In this document: in pieces, positions 42,447 to 51,601 of the stretch
Layout of the letters: each line of letters opens with the position of its first letter
How positions within the stretch are numbered: the stretch's first letter is position 1
From: Lysobacteraceae bacterium NML91-0213
GTDB taxonomy: Bacteria > Pseudomonadota > Gammaproteobacteria > Xanthomonadales > Xanthomonadaceae
DNA length: 64,000 nucleotides
Reading direction: 5' to 3'
Assembly (NCBI GenBank): GCA_002798175.1
Contig: NWQL01000004.1
Location: 50,102 to 114,101 of the forward strand
Translations under genes and position numbers: made by a program
Notes under the pieces: generated by a model
What the model saw: only the letters and a program-made list of their open reading frames with translations
Told to the model about the DNA's origin: nothing
Database searches by the model: none

Positions 42447-44696
42447 ATGGCCTGCCCCCGCGTGTCCCTGTCCGCTTCGACCATCGCGCTGATCCTGTGT
42501 GGTCCGCTGGCCGCCCAGGACATCCCGCCTGCCACCGCGCGCCCCGCGGACTCCCCCGCTGGCCTGCAGACGTTCGACACCGTCCACGTCACTGCCGAAG
42601 CCATCGCGCGCCAGGCGCTGGGCGCCTCCACCATCCTCGCCGATGACATCCAGCGCCAGCCGCCGCGCAATGACATCGCCGAGTTCCTGCGCACGCTGCC
42701 CGGCGTGAACCTGACCGGCAACTCGACCAGCGGCCAGCGCGGCAACCAGCGGCAGATCGACATCCGCGGGATGGGTCCGGAGAACACCCTGATCCTGGTC
42801 GATGGCATCCCGGTCTCGAGCCGCAACGCGGTGCGCTACGGCTGGCGCGGCGAGCGCGACTCGCGCGGCGACACAGGCTGGGTGCCGCCCGATCAGATCG
42901 AACGTATCGAGGTGCTGCGCGGGCCGGCCGCTGCACGCTATGGCAACGGCGCCGCGGGCGGCGTGGTCAACATCATCACCCGCGCGCCCTCCGACACGTT
43001 CAGCGGTTCACTCGATCTCTATGGATCGGTGCCGACCCACCGCGTGGACGGCGGCAGCCAGCGCGCTGGCCTGCAGATGAGCGGCCCACTGTCGGACCGC
43101 CTGTCGTTGCGCGTGTCCGGCAACGTCGGCAAGGCCGAAGCGGACGATTTCGACATCAACCGCGAGCACGCGTCGACGCGCACCGGCAGCAACGCCGGCA
43201 CCTTCCCTGCCGGCCGCGAAGGCGTGCGCAACCGCAACCTCTCCACCAGGCTGCTATGGGAAGTGCTGCCGGGCCAGCGCATCGACATCGGCGCCGGCTT
43301 CAGCCGCCAGGGCAACATCTATACCGGCGACAGCCAGAACACCAACCGCAATGCCGAAGTGCTGGAGTGGATCGGCGCGGAAACCAACCGCAGCTACCGC
43401 CGCACGTTCGACATCAGCCACCGTGGCGAGTACGGCGAGTCCACCCGCTCCCTGGCGTACGCCGCACTCGAGGACACCCGCAACACCCGCCTGCTCGAAG
43501 GCCTTGCGGGCGGGACCGAAGGCATCTTCATCGTCGACGGTGGCTTCGGCGACATCGACCTGCGCACGCTGACGGTGCATGGCGAGATCAACCACACGAT
43601 CATCGGCGACCATATCGACCACGTGGTCACCGTCGGCGCGGAATGGGTCGACAGCCGGCTCCAGGACGCCGCCTCCGGGCTCAAGGACCGCAACCCGCAG
43701 CCCAACGTGCCGGTACCGCCGACGTCCTGGGACGGCCGCGCCGATGCGCGCATCGCTTCGGTGTTTGTCGAGGACAACATCTACGTCGGCGAGCGCCTCA
43801 CGCTCACGCCGACGCTGCGCTATGACCACCATGACCGCCACGGCGGCAACCTCGGCCCGGCGCTCAACGCCGCGTTCGCGTTCCTGCCCGGCTGGACGCT
43901 GCGCGCCGGCGTCGCCCGTGCCTACAAGGCGCCCAATCTCTACCAGAGCAATGCCGGCTATTCGCTCTACAGCAACGGCATCGGCTGCTGGGGCGGCGGC
44001 GGCCCCTGCTTCCTGGTCGGCAACGACGCGCTCGAGGCCGAGACCAGCATCAACAAGGAGCTCGGCGTGCAATTCGCCGACGGCCGCATGCAGGCCGGGC
44101 TGACATGGTTCCACAACGACTACCGCGACAAGGTGGAAGCCGGGCGCGTCGTCGTCGACCGCGTGCGCAACGTCGACGTGTTCCGCTGGGACAACGTGCC
44201 GGAGGCGGTCATCGAAGGCCTGGAAGGCAGCCTCGAACTGCCGCTGGGCGATGCGCTGCGCTGGAACACCAACGTCACGTGGATGCTGGAATCGGAGAAC
44301 CGCACGACCGGCGATGCGCTTTCGACGATTCCCGAATACACCGTCAACACCGCCTTCGACTGGCAGGCGGGCGAGCGGCTCTCGCTGCTGGCCCGGGCCA
44401 CGTTCTACGGCGAGCAGGTGCCGCAGCGCCTCGATTACCAGGGCCGTGCGGTCACCGGCAGCGCCGCGGACCGGCTGCCACCCTATGCGCTGGTGGGCCT
44501 GAGCGGCCGCTACCGGATCACCGACCGGGTGAGCATGGTGCTGGGCGTGGACAACCTGCTCGACAAGCGCATCTTCCGCCGCGGCAACGCCTCGGGCGTC
44601 AACCTCGGCACGCCGAACGCCATCGAAGGTGCTGGCGCCTGGACCTACAACGAACCCGGACGTGCCTGGTTCGTCAGCACCCACATCGGCTTCTGA
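42447..44696 (+). CDS. fepA: FepA/PfeA-type ferric catecholate receptor
   Basis: This 749-residue TonB-dependent outer-membrane receptor has a signal peptide (about residues 1-24, ending PLAAQ) and a TonB-box-like region TFDTVHVTAE. The plug carries segments typical of FepA: NLTGNSTSGQRGNQRQIDIRG, TLILVDGIPVSSRNAVRYG, GDTGWVPPDQIERIEVLRG and YGNGAAGGVVNIIT. The C-terminus ends in Phe (HIGF), as outer-membrane proteins do. FepA and PfeA bind ferric enterobactin, matching the divergent biosynthetic genes. The ATG at 42447 is 66 bases after a Fur-controlled promoter. Confidence 0.94.
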   Translation: MACPRVSLSASTIALILCGPLAAQDIPPATARPADSPAGLQTFDTVHVTAEAIARQALGASTILADDIQRQPPRNDIAEFLRTLPGVNLTGNSTSGQRGNQRQIDIRGMGPENTLILVDGIPVSSRNAVRYGWRGERDSRGDTGWVPPDQIERIEVLRGPAAARYGNGAAGGVVNIITRAPSDTFSGSLDLYGSVPTHRVDGGSQRAGLQMSGPLSDRLSLRVSGNVGKAEADDFDINREHASTRTGSNAGTFPAGREGVRNRNLSTRLLWEVLPGQRIDIGAGFSRQGNIYTGDSQNTNRNAEVLEWIGAETNRSYRRTFDISHRGEYGESTRSLAYAALEDTRNTRLLEGLAGGTEGIFIVDGGFGDIDLRTLTVHGEINHTIIGDHIDHVVTVGAEWVDSRLQDAASGLKDRNPQPNVPVPPTSWDGRADARIASVFVEDNIYVGERLTLTPTLRYDHHDRHGGNLGPALNAAFAFLPGWTLRAGVARAYKAPNLYQSNAGYSLYSNGIGCWGGGGPCFLVGNDALEAETSINKELGVQFADGRMQAGLTWFHNDYRDKVEAGRVVVDRVRNVDVFRWDNVPEAVIEGLEGSLELPLGDALRWNTNVTWMLESENRTTGDALSTIPEYTVNTAFDWQAGERLSLLARATFYGEQVPQRLDYQGRAVTGSAADRLPPYALVGLSGRYRITDRVSMVLGVDNLLDKRIFRRGNASGVNLGTPNAIEGAGAWTYNEPGRAWFVSTHIGF

Positions 44697-44715
44697 CATG
44701 TTCGAAGGCCCCCGC

Positions 44716-45762
44716 ATGACAGCCCGCTCCCGGTCCCCGGGTTTCCAGCCCCTCCACCCCCGGATGCGCGTGCGCAGCCGTGCCGCTGCCACCGCCGCGG
44801 CCGGCGTGCTGCTCGTCGCTGCGTTCGCCATGACCCCGCCCGTCTCCGCCCAGCAGCGCAACCCGCTGCAGACCATCGGCCAGACCGTGGCCGATCGCGC
44901 GTCGCACGCCTACGCCTTCGAACGCTTCACCGTGTCCAGCCACGACGGCAGCCGCAGCTGGCGCGTGCACGTGGCGGTGCCGAAGACGCCGGCGCCCGCC
45001 ACCGGCTGGCCGACGTTCTGGATGCTCGACGGCAACGCCGCGCTGATCGAGTTCGACGACGCATTGCTCGACGAACTGGCCGCGCAGCCGGAGCCGCACG
45101 CGCTGGTGTTCATCGGCTACGACAACGACCTCCGCATCGACTCCCCGCAGCGCAACCGCGACTACACCCCGGCGCTGCTGCCGCCCGAGGACGCCGGGAC
45201 CGCACCGCTGGGCAGTGGCGGGGCCGATGCGCTGGCCGACCTCATCGAACGCCGCATCCACCCGCAGGTGGCGCAGCGGCTGCCCATCGACCCGCAGCGG
45301 CAGACGCTGTGGGGCCACTCGCTGGGCGGCCTGTTCGTGCTGCATACGCTGTACACCCGCACCGGCGCGTTCCAGACCTACGTCGCCGGCAGCCCGTCGA
45401 TGTGGTGGGGCAACGCGCATGCGGTGCGGGAAGGCGAGCGCTTCATCGCCCACAACGCCGGGCACCCGGCGCGGGTGATGATCCATCTCGGCGGCGCCGA
45501 GCGCGTCGGCGACCGCGGCAAGCGCGACCTCAGCAACCCGCGCGTGGTCGCCCACCTCAAGCGCATCCAGGCGGCGACGCCGGATGCAGCGATGCGGCTC
45601 GCCGAAACGCTGGCGACCGTGCCCGGGGTCGATGCCTCCTACCGCGAGTTTCCCGGCCTCGGCCACGGCCCTATGTTCCGCGCCTCGCTGATGGGCGCGC
45701 TGCACGCGGTGACCGGCGTCGCCGACCGCAGCGACACGCCGCGACCGCCCGCCGGCGAATGA
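44716..45762 (+). CDS. Periplasmic siderophore esterase (PfeE/IroE-like)
   Basis: The 348-residue alpha/beta hydrolase of the esterase D type has an N-terminal signal peptide (hydrophobic core AAATAAAGVLLVAAFA, ending VSAQ), GYDNDLRIDS, the nucleophile elbow WGHSLGGLF, AGSPSMWW and a C-terminal catalytic His in PGLGHGPM. It lies right after the catecholate receptor (19 bases from its stop), the same pairing as pfeA-pfeE in Pseudomonas aeruginosa. It should hydrolyse the ester bonds of ferric enterobactin in the periplasm to release iron. A GAAGG Shine-Dalgarno supports the ATG at 44716; 44698 is possible. Confidence 0.88.
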   Translation: MTARSRSPGFQPLHPRMRVRSRAAATAAAGVLLVAAFAMTPPVSAQQRNPLQTIGQTVADRASHAYAFERFTVSSHDGSRSWRVHVAVPKTPAPATGWPTFWMLDGNAALIEFDDALLDELAAQPEPHALVFIGYDNDLRIDSPQRNRDYTPALLPPEDAGTAPLGSGGADALADLIERRIHPQVAQRLPIDPQRQTLWGHSLGGLFVLHTLYTRTGAFQTYVAGSPSMWWGNAHAVREGERFIAHNAGHPARVMIHLGGAERVGDRGKRDLSNPRVVAHLKRIQAATPDAAMRLAETLATVPGVDASYREFPGLGHGPMFRASLMGALHAVTGVADRSDTPRPPAGE

Positions 45763-45983
45763 GCACCCTGGCCGGCCTGTCGAACACGTCCTCCCACCGC
45801 GGCCGTGCCCATCGCGAGCCGACCCCACGGAATTCCCCGGGTAGGCCATCGACCGTCCGCATCGCCCGTGGCCGGCCCGACGCCGGATGTTCCGCTCTCG
45901 CCAATGCAGCAGCCCCCGCCGCACCGCCACCCACACCCCATCACTCCCGGCCCCGGGCCGGCATCCATCGCAAGGAGTCCGCA

Positions 45984-47372
45984 ATGAGCAGCACGCGTTC
46001 CCGTAATTCCCGTCTGCGCCTGGCGGCGCTGGGCCTGGCCCTGACGATGGCCGCCGGCATCGCCGGCGCGCAGGTGTTCGGCACCCCCGACAACGACTTC
46101 CGCGGCAGCGTGCGGGCGACCACCCCGCTGGTGCTGCCCGGCAGCGAGGCGGAGATCGCCGGCAGTGGCTTCAAGCCCGGACAGTCGGTCACGCTGCTGC
46201 GCGGCGAGACGGTGCTCAACCCGCAGCCCTACATCGCCGATGGCGAGGGCGGCTTCAAGGCCACGCTGGCGATCCCCGCCGATGCCGCCGCCGGCCAGCA
46301 TCCGGTCGTGGTGCGCGTCGCCAACCCGGATGCGGCGGCGGTGTTCGATCTGAAGGTGTCGAAGGAGGTCGCGCTGTCGGGCCAGGACCGCTTCGATGTC
46401 AGCGCGAAGCCGCTGGTGCGCGGGCTCTACCAGGTCGCGCACGGCACGGCCAGCGACGCGCTGTTCGTGACCGCCGCGGTGGGCCGGCCGCCGGTGACGC
46501 AGTCGGAACTGCTCAGGCTCGACCCGCAGACGCTGGAGGTCACCGCACGCATCACCCCGGCCGCGGTACCCGGCCACGACGACGGCCGCGTGTTCGCGGT
46601 GTACGGCGTCGGCGTCGACGACACCCACGGCAATGTCTGGGTCACCAACACCCGCGACGACACCGTGGCCGTCTACCGCCAGTCCGACCTGTCGCTGGTC
46701 AAGCAGTTCGACCCCGGGGTGATCGCGCACCCGCGCGACGTGGTGGTGGATGCCGCCACCGGCCGCGCCTGGGCGAGCAGCTTAGGCGGCGGCGTGCTGG
46801 TCGCGTTCGACACCAGGACGCTCGAGGTGGTGCAGGAAGTGACGATCCCGTCCGGCGAGCGCGGCGAGACCTTCAGCCCGATGGCGCTGGCGCTCGATCC
46901 GGTCGCACACAAGCTGTACTCCGTGAGCCTGTCCACCGGCGAGGTCGCGGTGCTCGACGTCGCAACCGGCACCGTGGACCGGGTGTTCCGGGTGCCGGGC
47001 GTGGACGGTGCGATCGGCGTGGCGGTCGACCCGCGCAAGCGCCGTGTCTACGTGGCTGCCCAGGGCAGCGACAACCTGGTGATCGCCGATGCCGACAGCG
47101 GCGCGGTGCTGCACGACGTCTACGTGGGTGCCGGCGCGGTGTATGTCGCGTTCGACCCGCAGTCCGGCCTGGCCTATGTGCCGACGCGGGTGGCGGGCAC
47201 GATCGCGGTGGTCGATGGCGACGGCCGCATCGTCGCCAACCTCGACGGCGGCACCTTCCCCAACCACGTGTTCCCGGATGGCCGCGGCCACATCTTCGCC
47301 ACCAACAAGTCGCGCGGCGAGAGCGACCCCGCCGGCGACCAGATCCGCCGCATCACTCCGAAGACCCGCTGA
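45984..47372 (+). CDS. YncE-like periplasmic beta-propeller protein
   Basis: This 462-residue protein has a signal peptide (ending GIAGAQV near residue 29), an Ig-like domain (LVLPGSEAEIAGSGFKPGQSVTLL), and then a beta-propeller built from YncE-type repeats such as VGVDDTHGNVWVTNTRDDTVAVY, VVVDAATGRAW and VAVDPRKRRVYVAAQGSDNLVI. E. coli YncE is an iron-regulated periplasmic protein, and homologues occur next to iron-uptake genes. AAGGAG lies before the ATG. The exact role in siderophore or heme handling is not known. Confidence 0.85.
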   Translation: MSSTRSRNSRLRLAALGLALTMAAGIAGAQVFGTPDNDFRGSVRATTPLVLPGSEAEIAGSGFKPGQSVTLLRGETVLNPQPYIADGEGGFKATLAIPADAAAGQHPVVVRVANPDAAAVFDLKVSKEVALSGQDRFDVSAKPLVRGLYQVAHGTASDALFVTAAVGRPPVTQSELLRLDPQTLEVTARITPAAVPGHDDGRVFAVYGVGVDDTHGNVWVTNTRDDTVAVYRQSDLSLVKQFDPGVIAHPRDVVVDAATGRAWASSLGGGVLVAFDTRTLEVVQEVTIPSGERGETFSPMALALDPVAHKLYSVSLSTGEVAVLDVATGTVDRVFRVPGVDGAIGVAVDPRKRRVYVAAQGSDNLVIADADSGAVLHDVYVGAGAVYVAFDPQSGLAYVPTRVAGTIAVVDGDGRIVANLDGGTFPNHVFPDGRGHIFATNKSRGESDPAGDQIRRITPKTR

Positions 47373-47439
47373 GAACGGCCGGACAGCCACCGTCGGTCCC
47401 CGAAGGAGGCGCCATGGACGCACGTGCACCGGCACCACG

Positions 47440-47470
47440 GCCCTGGCTTCCGCCGTCGCGCGGATGACGG
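47440..47470. repeat. Degenerate copy of a common proteobacterial dispersed repeat
   Basis: CCCTGGCTTCCGCC followed by GTCGCGCGGATGACGG matches the pattern of the dispersed TGG-x-TCCCGCC...GCGGGAATGACGG repeat often mis-translated as PWIPAFAGMT-type peptides. It lies in the 209-base gap upstream of the ABC importer genes. Confidence 0.35.
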
Positions 47471-47581
47471 GCGACGTCGGGGTTTTTCGCACCGTAGCCG
47501 GGGAGCGCCGCCCGGACCGGTAAAATGCGCGCTTCCGCCTGCAGGACGTCCCGTGCTGCAGGCAATGACCGGTTTCCCCCC

Positions 47582-48631
47582 ATGCCTGACCGCCGTATCC
47601 CGCGACTGCCGCTCTCCATCCTCGCCACCAGCCTGGGGCTGGCGCTGGCCGCCTGCTCGCCCTCGCCCCCGGCTGCGGATGCTGCCGCCCCGGCGACTGC
47701 CGGTGGGGCCATCGCCCTGCCCGATGGCTGGCAGCGCGTGGTGGGGGTCGACGTCCCCGACGCCGGCCCGACCGCCCAGCAGTTGCCGGCCACGGTGCGC
47801 TCCGACGATGGCGTGGAGGTCACCGTGACCGACAGCAGCCGCACGATTGCCGGCGGCGACGACGTGATCTCGGTGATGGAGGCCCTCGATCTCGACGCGC
47901 AGGTGTTCGCCGCGCCGGTCAATACCGCCACCGTCGCGGGGCGCGCCGCACCGAAACAATTCCTGTTCAACCGCACAACCGGTGCCGAGGGCGTACTGAG
48001 CCTCGACGCCACCCTGTTCGTCGGCAACAGCCTGCGCCGCCACGGCACCAGCGGGCTGGCCGGCAAGCTGCGCGATGCCGGGCTGCCGGCAGTGATCGTC
48101 GACGACCTGCAGCCGGCGCCGGACAAGGTGCGCAAGACCGCGGCGCTGTTCGGTGCCGCCGAGGCCGGCGAACGGCTGGCCGCGCAGGTGCAGGCGCAGC
48201 TGGACGAGGCCGCGCGGATTGCCGCCGGACATGCACGCCGCCCGAAGGTCATCCACGTCTCCGCCACCGGCGCTGGCGGCCAGCCCACCGTCGGTGGTGC
48301 CGACACCGCGGCCGCGGCCCTGATCCGCCTGGCCGGCGGCGACAACATCGGCGATGCCGCCGGCGTGAGCAATTACTCCGTGCTCAGCCAGGAAGGCATC
48401 GTCGCCGCGGCGCCCGAGGTGATCCTGGTCAGCGAACACGACCTCGAACTGTTCGGCGGCGCCGAGGCCCTGTGGACCCGGTATCCGACCCTGCGACAGA
48501 CGCCCGCCGGTGCCGCGGGACGCGTCTGGGTGATGCCCGACGTGCAACTGAAGTACACCAGCGTCGGCTCCGGTGCCGGCGCGATCGCGCTGGCGCAGGC
48601 GCTGTCGGCACTGGCAGGCCAGGCACCTTGA
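47582..48631 (+). CDS. Periplasmic binding lipoprotein of an HmuT-like iron/heme ABC importer
   Basis: This 349-residue lipoprotein (lipobox LAAC, Cys near residue 24) has the two-lobed cluster A-II substrate-binding fold. Segments EGVLSLDATLFVGN, LRDAGLPAVIVDD, GGADTAAAALIRLAGGDNI and VLSQEGIVAAAPEVILVSEHDLELFGG match HmuT-type heme/iron-chelate binding proteins. Its stop codon overlaps the start of the permease gene. Heme, B12 or ferric chelates are all carried by this family; siderophore or iron is favoured by context. Confidence 0.85.
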   Translation: MPDRRIPRLPLSILATSLGLALAACSPSPPAADAAAPATAGGAIALPDGWQRVVGVDVPDAGPTAQQLPATVRSDDGVEVTVTDSSRTIAGGDDVISVMEALDLDAQVFAAPVNTATVAGRAAPKQFLFNRTTGAEGVLSLDATLFVGNSLRRHGTSGLAGKLRDAGLPAVIVDDLQPAPDKVRKTAALFGAAEAGERLAAQVQAQLDEAARIAAGHARRPKVIHVSATGAGGQPTVGGADTAAAALIRLAGGDNIGDAAGVSNYSVLSQEGIVAAAPEVILVSEHDLELFGGAEALWTRYPTLRQTPAGAAGRVWVMPDVQLKYTSVGSGAGAIALAQALSALAGQAP

Positions 48632-49701
48632 GCACGCCGTACGCGGCGTCCGCCCCGGGCCCGCAGCGTGCACGCCCGGCGATGGTCAGGCAGCTCGCGG
48701 TGCCGGTGGCGCTGTTCGCGCTGCTCGGCGGGATCCTGCTCTCATTCGGCGTCGGCCCGCTGAAGGTGGCGCCGGCCGACGTGCTGCAGGCCATCGGCGT
48801 GCAGCTGGGGCTGGTGGCACCCGGCGAGCTCAGCACGCGTGACATCTCGGTGGTGTGGAACCTGCGCATCCCGCGCGCGCTGCTGGGCGCGATGGTCGGC
48901 GCCAGCCTGGCGCTCGCCGGGGCCAGCCTTCAGGGCCTGTTCGGCAATCCGCTGGCCGACCCCGGCATCGTCGGCGTCACCCAGGGCGCCTCGCTGGGCG
49001 CAGTGTCGGCGATCGTGCTCGGCGCTTCGGCACTGGGCTACTGGACGATCCCGGTCGCCGCGTTCCTGGGCGGTGCGCTGGCGACCACGCTGATCTACCT
49101 GCTGGCGCGCCCCGGCCGCGGCGAGGGCACCGCCACCCTGCTGCTGGTGGGCATCGCGATCGGCGCGGCCTGTTCGGCGGCGATCGGCCTGTTGACCTAT
49201 GTCGCCGATTCCGCCGAGCTGCAGTCGCTGGTGTTCTGGCAGATGGGTTCGCTGGCGCGCGTGGGCTGGAACGACGTGGCCGCCGCCGCGCCGGTGTTCG
49301 CGGTCGGCGTGGCCGCCCTGCTGACCATGGCCACGCCGCTGGACATGCTGGCGCTGGGCGAACGCCAGGCCCGCCATATCGGCCTGGACGTGCGCAGCGC
49401 GCGGCTGCGGCTGATCACCTTCAGTGCGCTGCTGGTGGGTGCGGCGGTGGCGTTCGCCGGCTCGATCGGCTTCGTCGGCCTGGTGGTGCCGCACGTCGTA
49501 CGGCTGATCGTCGGCCCCGGGCACCGCCTGCTGCTGCCGTTGTCGGCGCTGCTCGGCGCGCTGCTGGTGGTGCTGGCCGATACCGCCGCACGCACGCTGG
49601 ATCCGCCTTCCGAAATTCCGCTGGGGCTGTTCACCGCGGCGATCGGCGCGCCGTTCTTCCTGTGGCTGGTACTGCGGCGCAAGCCGCGGGGTGCGGCGTG
49701 A
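48628..49701 (+). CDS. FecCD/HmuU-type ABC permease
   Basis: The 357-residue inner-membrane permease has ten or so helices. Family motifs are the LRIPRALLGAMVGASLALAG entry segment, GLFGNPLADPGIVGVTQGAS, VFWQMGSLA, and GFVGLVVPHVVRLIVGPGH near the C-terminus. Only one permease gene is present, so it must form a homodimer, as in BtuC or HmuU, rather than a FepD/FepG pair. A TTG overlapping the previous stop (TTGA) is chosen as start; an ATG at 48682 is an alternative and would give 339 residues. Confidence 0.87.
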   Translation: MSTPYAASAPGPQRARPAMVRQLAVPVALFALLGGILLSFGVGPLKVAPADVLQAIGVQLGLVAPGELSTRDISVVWNLRIPRALLGAMVGASLALAGASLQGLFGNPLADPGIVGVTQGASLGAVSAIVLGASALGYWTIPVAAFLGGALATTLIYLLARPGRGEGTATLLLVGIAIGAACSAAIGLLTYVADSAELQSLVFWQMGSLARVGWNDVAAAAPVFAVGVAALLTMATPLDMLALGERQARHIGLDVRSARLRLITFSALLVGAAVAFAGSIGFVGLVVPHVVRLIVGPGHRLLLPLSALLGALLVVLADTAARTLDPPSEIPLGLFTAAIGAPFFLWLVLRRKPRGAA

Positions 49702-50522
49702 GTGCCGCCGCCGACGGCCGCGCACCGGCGCTGGTGCTGGAACGCGCATCGCTGGTGATCGACGGGCGGGTGATCGTCGACCACGTCGACCTGCATTTCG
49801 CCCCGGGCACGCTGACCGCGCTGGTCGGCCCCAACGGCGCCGGCAAGTCCTCGCTGCTGTCGCTTGCCGCCGGTGACCGCCACCCCAGCACCGGCCATGT
49901 GGCGGTCGGCGGCCGCCCGCTGCCGCAGTGGCGGGTGCGCGAACTCGCCCGCGAGCGCGCGGTCATGCCGCAGGACCACAGCGTGCGCTTCGGCTTCGGC
50001 GTGCGCGAGGTGGTGGCGATGGGCCGGCTGCCGCACGACGCCGACCCCGCGCGCGACGACGGCATCGTCGAGGCATCGCTTGCCACCGCCGACCTGCTGG
50101 CGCTGGCGGAGCGCAACGTGCAGACCCTCTCCGGCGGCGAGGCCGCGCGCACCGCGTTCGCCCGCGTGCTGGCGCAGGACACCCCGGTGGTGCTGCTCGA
50201 CGAGCCCACCGCGGCGCTCGACCTGCATCACCAGGAGCGGTTGCTGCAGCATGCGCGCCGGCTGGCCGACGACGGTGCCTGCGTGCTGGCGGTGCTGCAC
50301 GACCTCAACCTCGCCTCGGCCTATTCCGACCGCATCGTGATGCTCTGCGAGGGCCGGGTGGTCGCCGACGGCACGCCGCGCGAGGTGCTGCAGCGCGAAA
50401 CCATCGAGCGCGTGTACCGGCAGCCGGTGCTGGTGATCGAACACCCGACCCGCGCGGTACCGCTGGTGCTGACCGATCTGCCGCGGGAGATCGCTGCCGG
50501 CACGCCGACGCTGTCACGCTGA
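49698..50522 (+). CDS. HmuV-type ABC ATPase
   Basis: The 274-residue ATPase is the energy subunit of the HmuTUV-like importer. Walker A is GPNGAGKSS, the Q-loop follows at VMPQDHS, then VVAMGRLPHD, the signature LSGGEAARTAFARVLAQ, Walker B VVLLDEPTAALDLHHQE, and the switch His in VLHDLNLA. The GTG start overlaps the permease stop (GTGA). The LDLHHQE segment is typical of heme-type ATPases. It is the last gene of the uptake cluster. Confidence 0.92.
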   Translation: MSAAADGRAPALVLERASLVIDGRVIVDHVDLHFAPGTLTALVGPNGAGKSSLLSLAAGDRHPSTGHVAVGGRPLPQWRVRELARERAVMPQDHSVRFGFGVREVVAMGRLPHDADPARDDGIVEASLATADLLALAERNVQTLSGGEAARTAFARVLAQDTPVVLLDEPTAALDLHHQERLLQHARRLADDGACVLAVLHDLNLASAYSDRIVMLCEGRVVADGTPREVLQRETIERVYRQPVLVIEHPTRAVPLVLTDLPREIAAGTPTLSR

Positions 50523-50602
50523 CCGCAGCGCTGCTGCACTGCGTCGCCGGGCGCCAACACGCCGCGGTTAGTATCGGCGGGGACATCACACCGGAGCCCG
50601 CC

Positions 50603-51568
50603 ATGCGTACACGTCGCGATTTCCTGACCACCGTTTCGCTGGCTGCCGGCGGCCTCGTCCTCGCGCCACTGGCGGCGTGCTCCGGCACCGGAGCCGCGCA
50701 GCCGGCTCCCCACGCGCCGGCGCGCTCGGGGCCACCCGCCGCGGGCGCACTGATCATGCGCACCATCCCCGCCACCGGCGAGCAGGTGCCGGCGATCGGC
50801 GCCGGCACCTCCGGCAGCTACGAGGTGCCGTTGGGATCGGCCGACTACGACACCCTGCAGGACACCATCCGGGTGTTCTTCGAGGGCGGCGGCCGGGTGT
50901 TCGACACCTCGCCCAACTACACCAATGCCGACGAGGTGCTGGGCGCGCTGCTCGATGCGGGTGGCTGGCGCGAGCGCTGCTTCCTCGCCACCAAGATCGC
51001 TGCCGACAGCCGCGCGGAGATGGAAGCGCAGTGGGTAGAGAGCCGGCGGCGCCTGCGCACCGACCGCGTCGAGCTGCTGCAGGTCCACAACCTGCGCGCC
51101 TGGGAGATCGCCCTGCCCTACGCACGCGAGCTCAAGGCCCAGGGGGCGACGAGATACATCGGCCTCACCCATTACCTCGAGCGCGGCCATGCCGAGCTCG
51201 AACGCATCATGCGTGCGGAGAAGCCGGACTTCATCCAGATCAACTACTCGGTCAACGCACCGCAGGCCGCGCGCTCGCTGCTGCCGGCGGCGCAGGAGCT
51301 GGGCGTGGCGGTGCTCATCAATCGCGCCTTCGACGACGGCAAGCTGTTCGCCGAGGTGCAGGGCCGCGCGCTGCCGGGCTGGGCAGGCGAACTCGGCATC
51401 ACCTCGTGGGCGCAGATGTTCCTGAAGTTCGCGATCAGCCACCCGGCAGTCACCGCGGTGATCCCCGCCACCGGAAAGCCCGACCGCCAGGCCGACAACC
51501 TGCAGGCCGGGCGTGGCGGGTTGCTGAGCCGGGCGCAGCAGGACGAACTGGTGGCGATGTTCGCCTGA
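50603..51568 (+). CDS. Tat-exported lipoprotein aldo/keto reductase
   Basis: The 321-residue protein has a twin-arginine signal (RRDFLTTVSLAAGG) that ends in a lipobox (LAAC, Cys at about residue 25), so it should be exported folded and lipid-anchored. The AKR barrel follows, with the tetrad Asp and Tyr in VFDTSPNY, Lys in ATKI and His in QVHNL, all intact. AKRs use NADPH, which is unusual outside the cytoplasm, but Tat export of cofactor-loaded enzymes is known. GGAG lies seven bases before the ATG. Confidence 0.86.
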   Translation: MRTRRDFLTTVSLAAGGLVLAPLAACSGTGAAQPAPHAPARSGPPAAGALIMRTIPATGEQVPAIGAGTSGSYEVPLGSADYDTLQDTIRVFFEGGGRVFDTSPNYTNADEVLGALLDAGGWRERCFLATKIAADSRAEMEAQWVESRRRLRTDRVELLQVHNLRAWEIALPYARELKAQGATRYIGLTHYLERGHAELERIMRAEKPDFIQINYSVNAPQAARSLLPAAQELGVAVLINRAFDDGKLFAEVQGRALPGWAGELGITSWAQMFLKFAISHPAVTAVIPATGKPDRQADNLQAGRGGLLSRAQQDELVAMFA

Positions 51569-51574
51569 CCGGAT

Positions 51575-51597
51575 GCCGCAGGCGGGGGGCCTGCGGC
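51575..51597. terminator. Hairpin between convergent genes
   Basis: GCCGCAGGC and GCCTGCGGC form a perfect 9-bp stem around five G residues, located between the end of the AKR gene and the end of the convergent EamA gene. It is a likely shared terminator structure, without a T-run. Confidence 0.5.
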
Positions 51598-51601
51598 TCG
51601 A

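Noticed and set aside
47373-47581. Cobalamin riboswitch upstream of the BtuFCD/HmuTUV-like genes
   Set aside because: No B12-box or the conserved junction sequences of the element were seen, and the space before the lipoprotein gene is short and carries a dispersed repeat.
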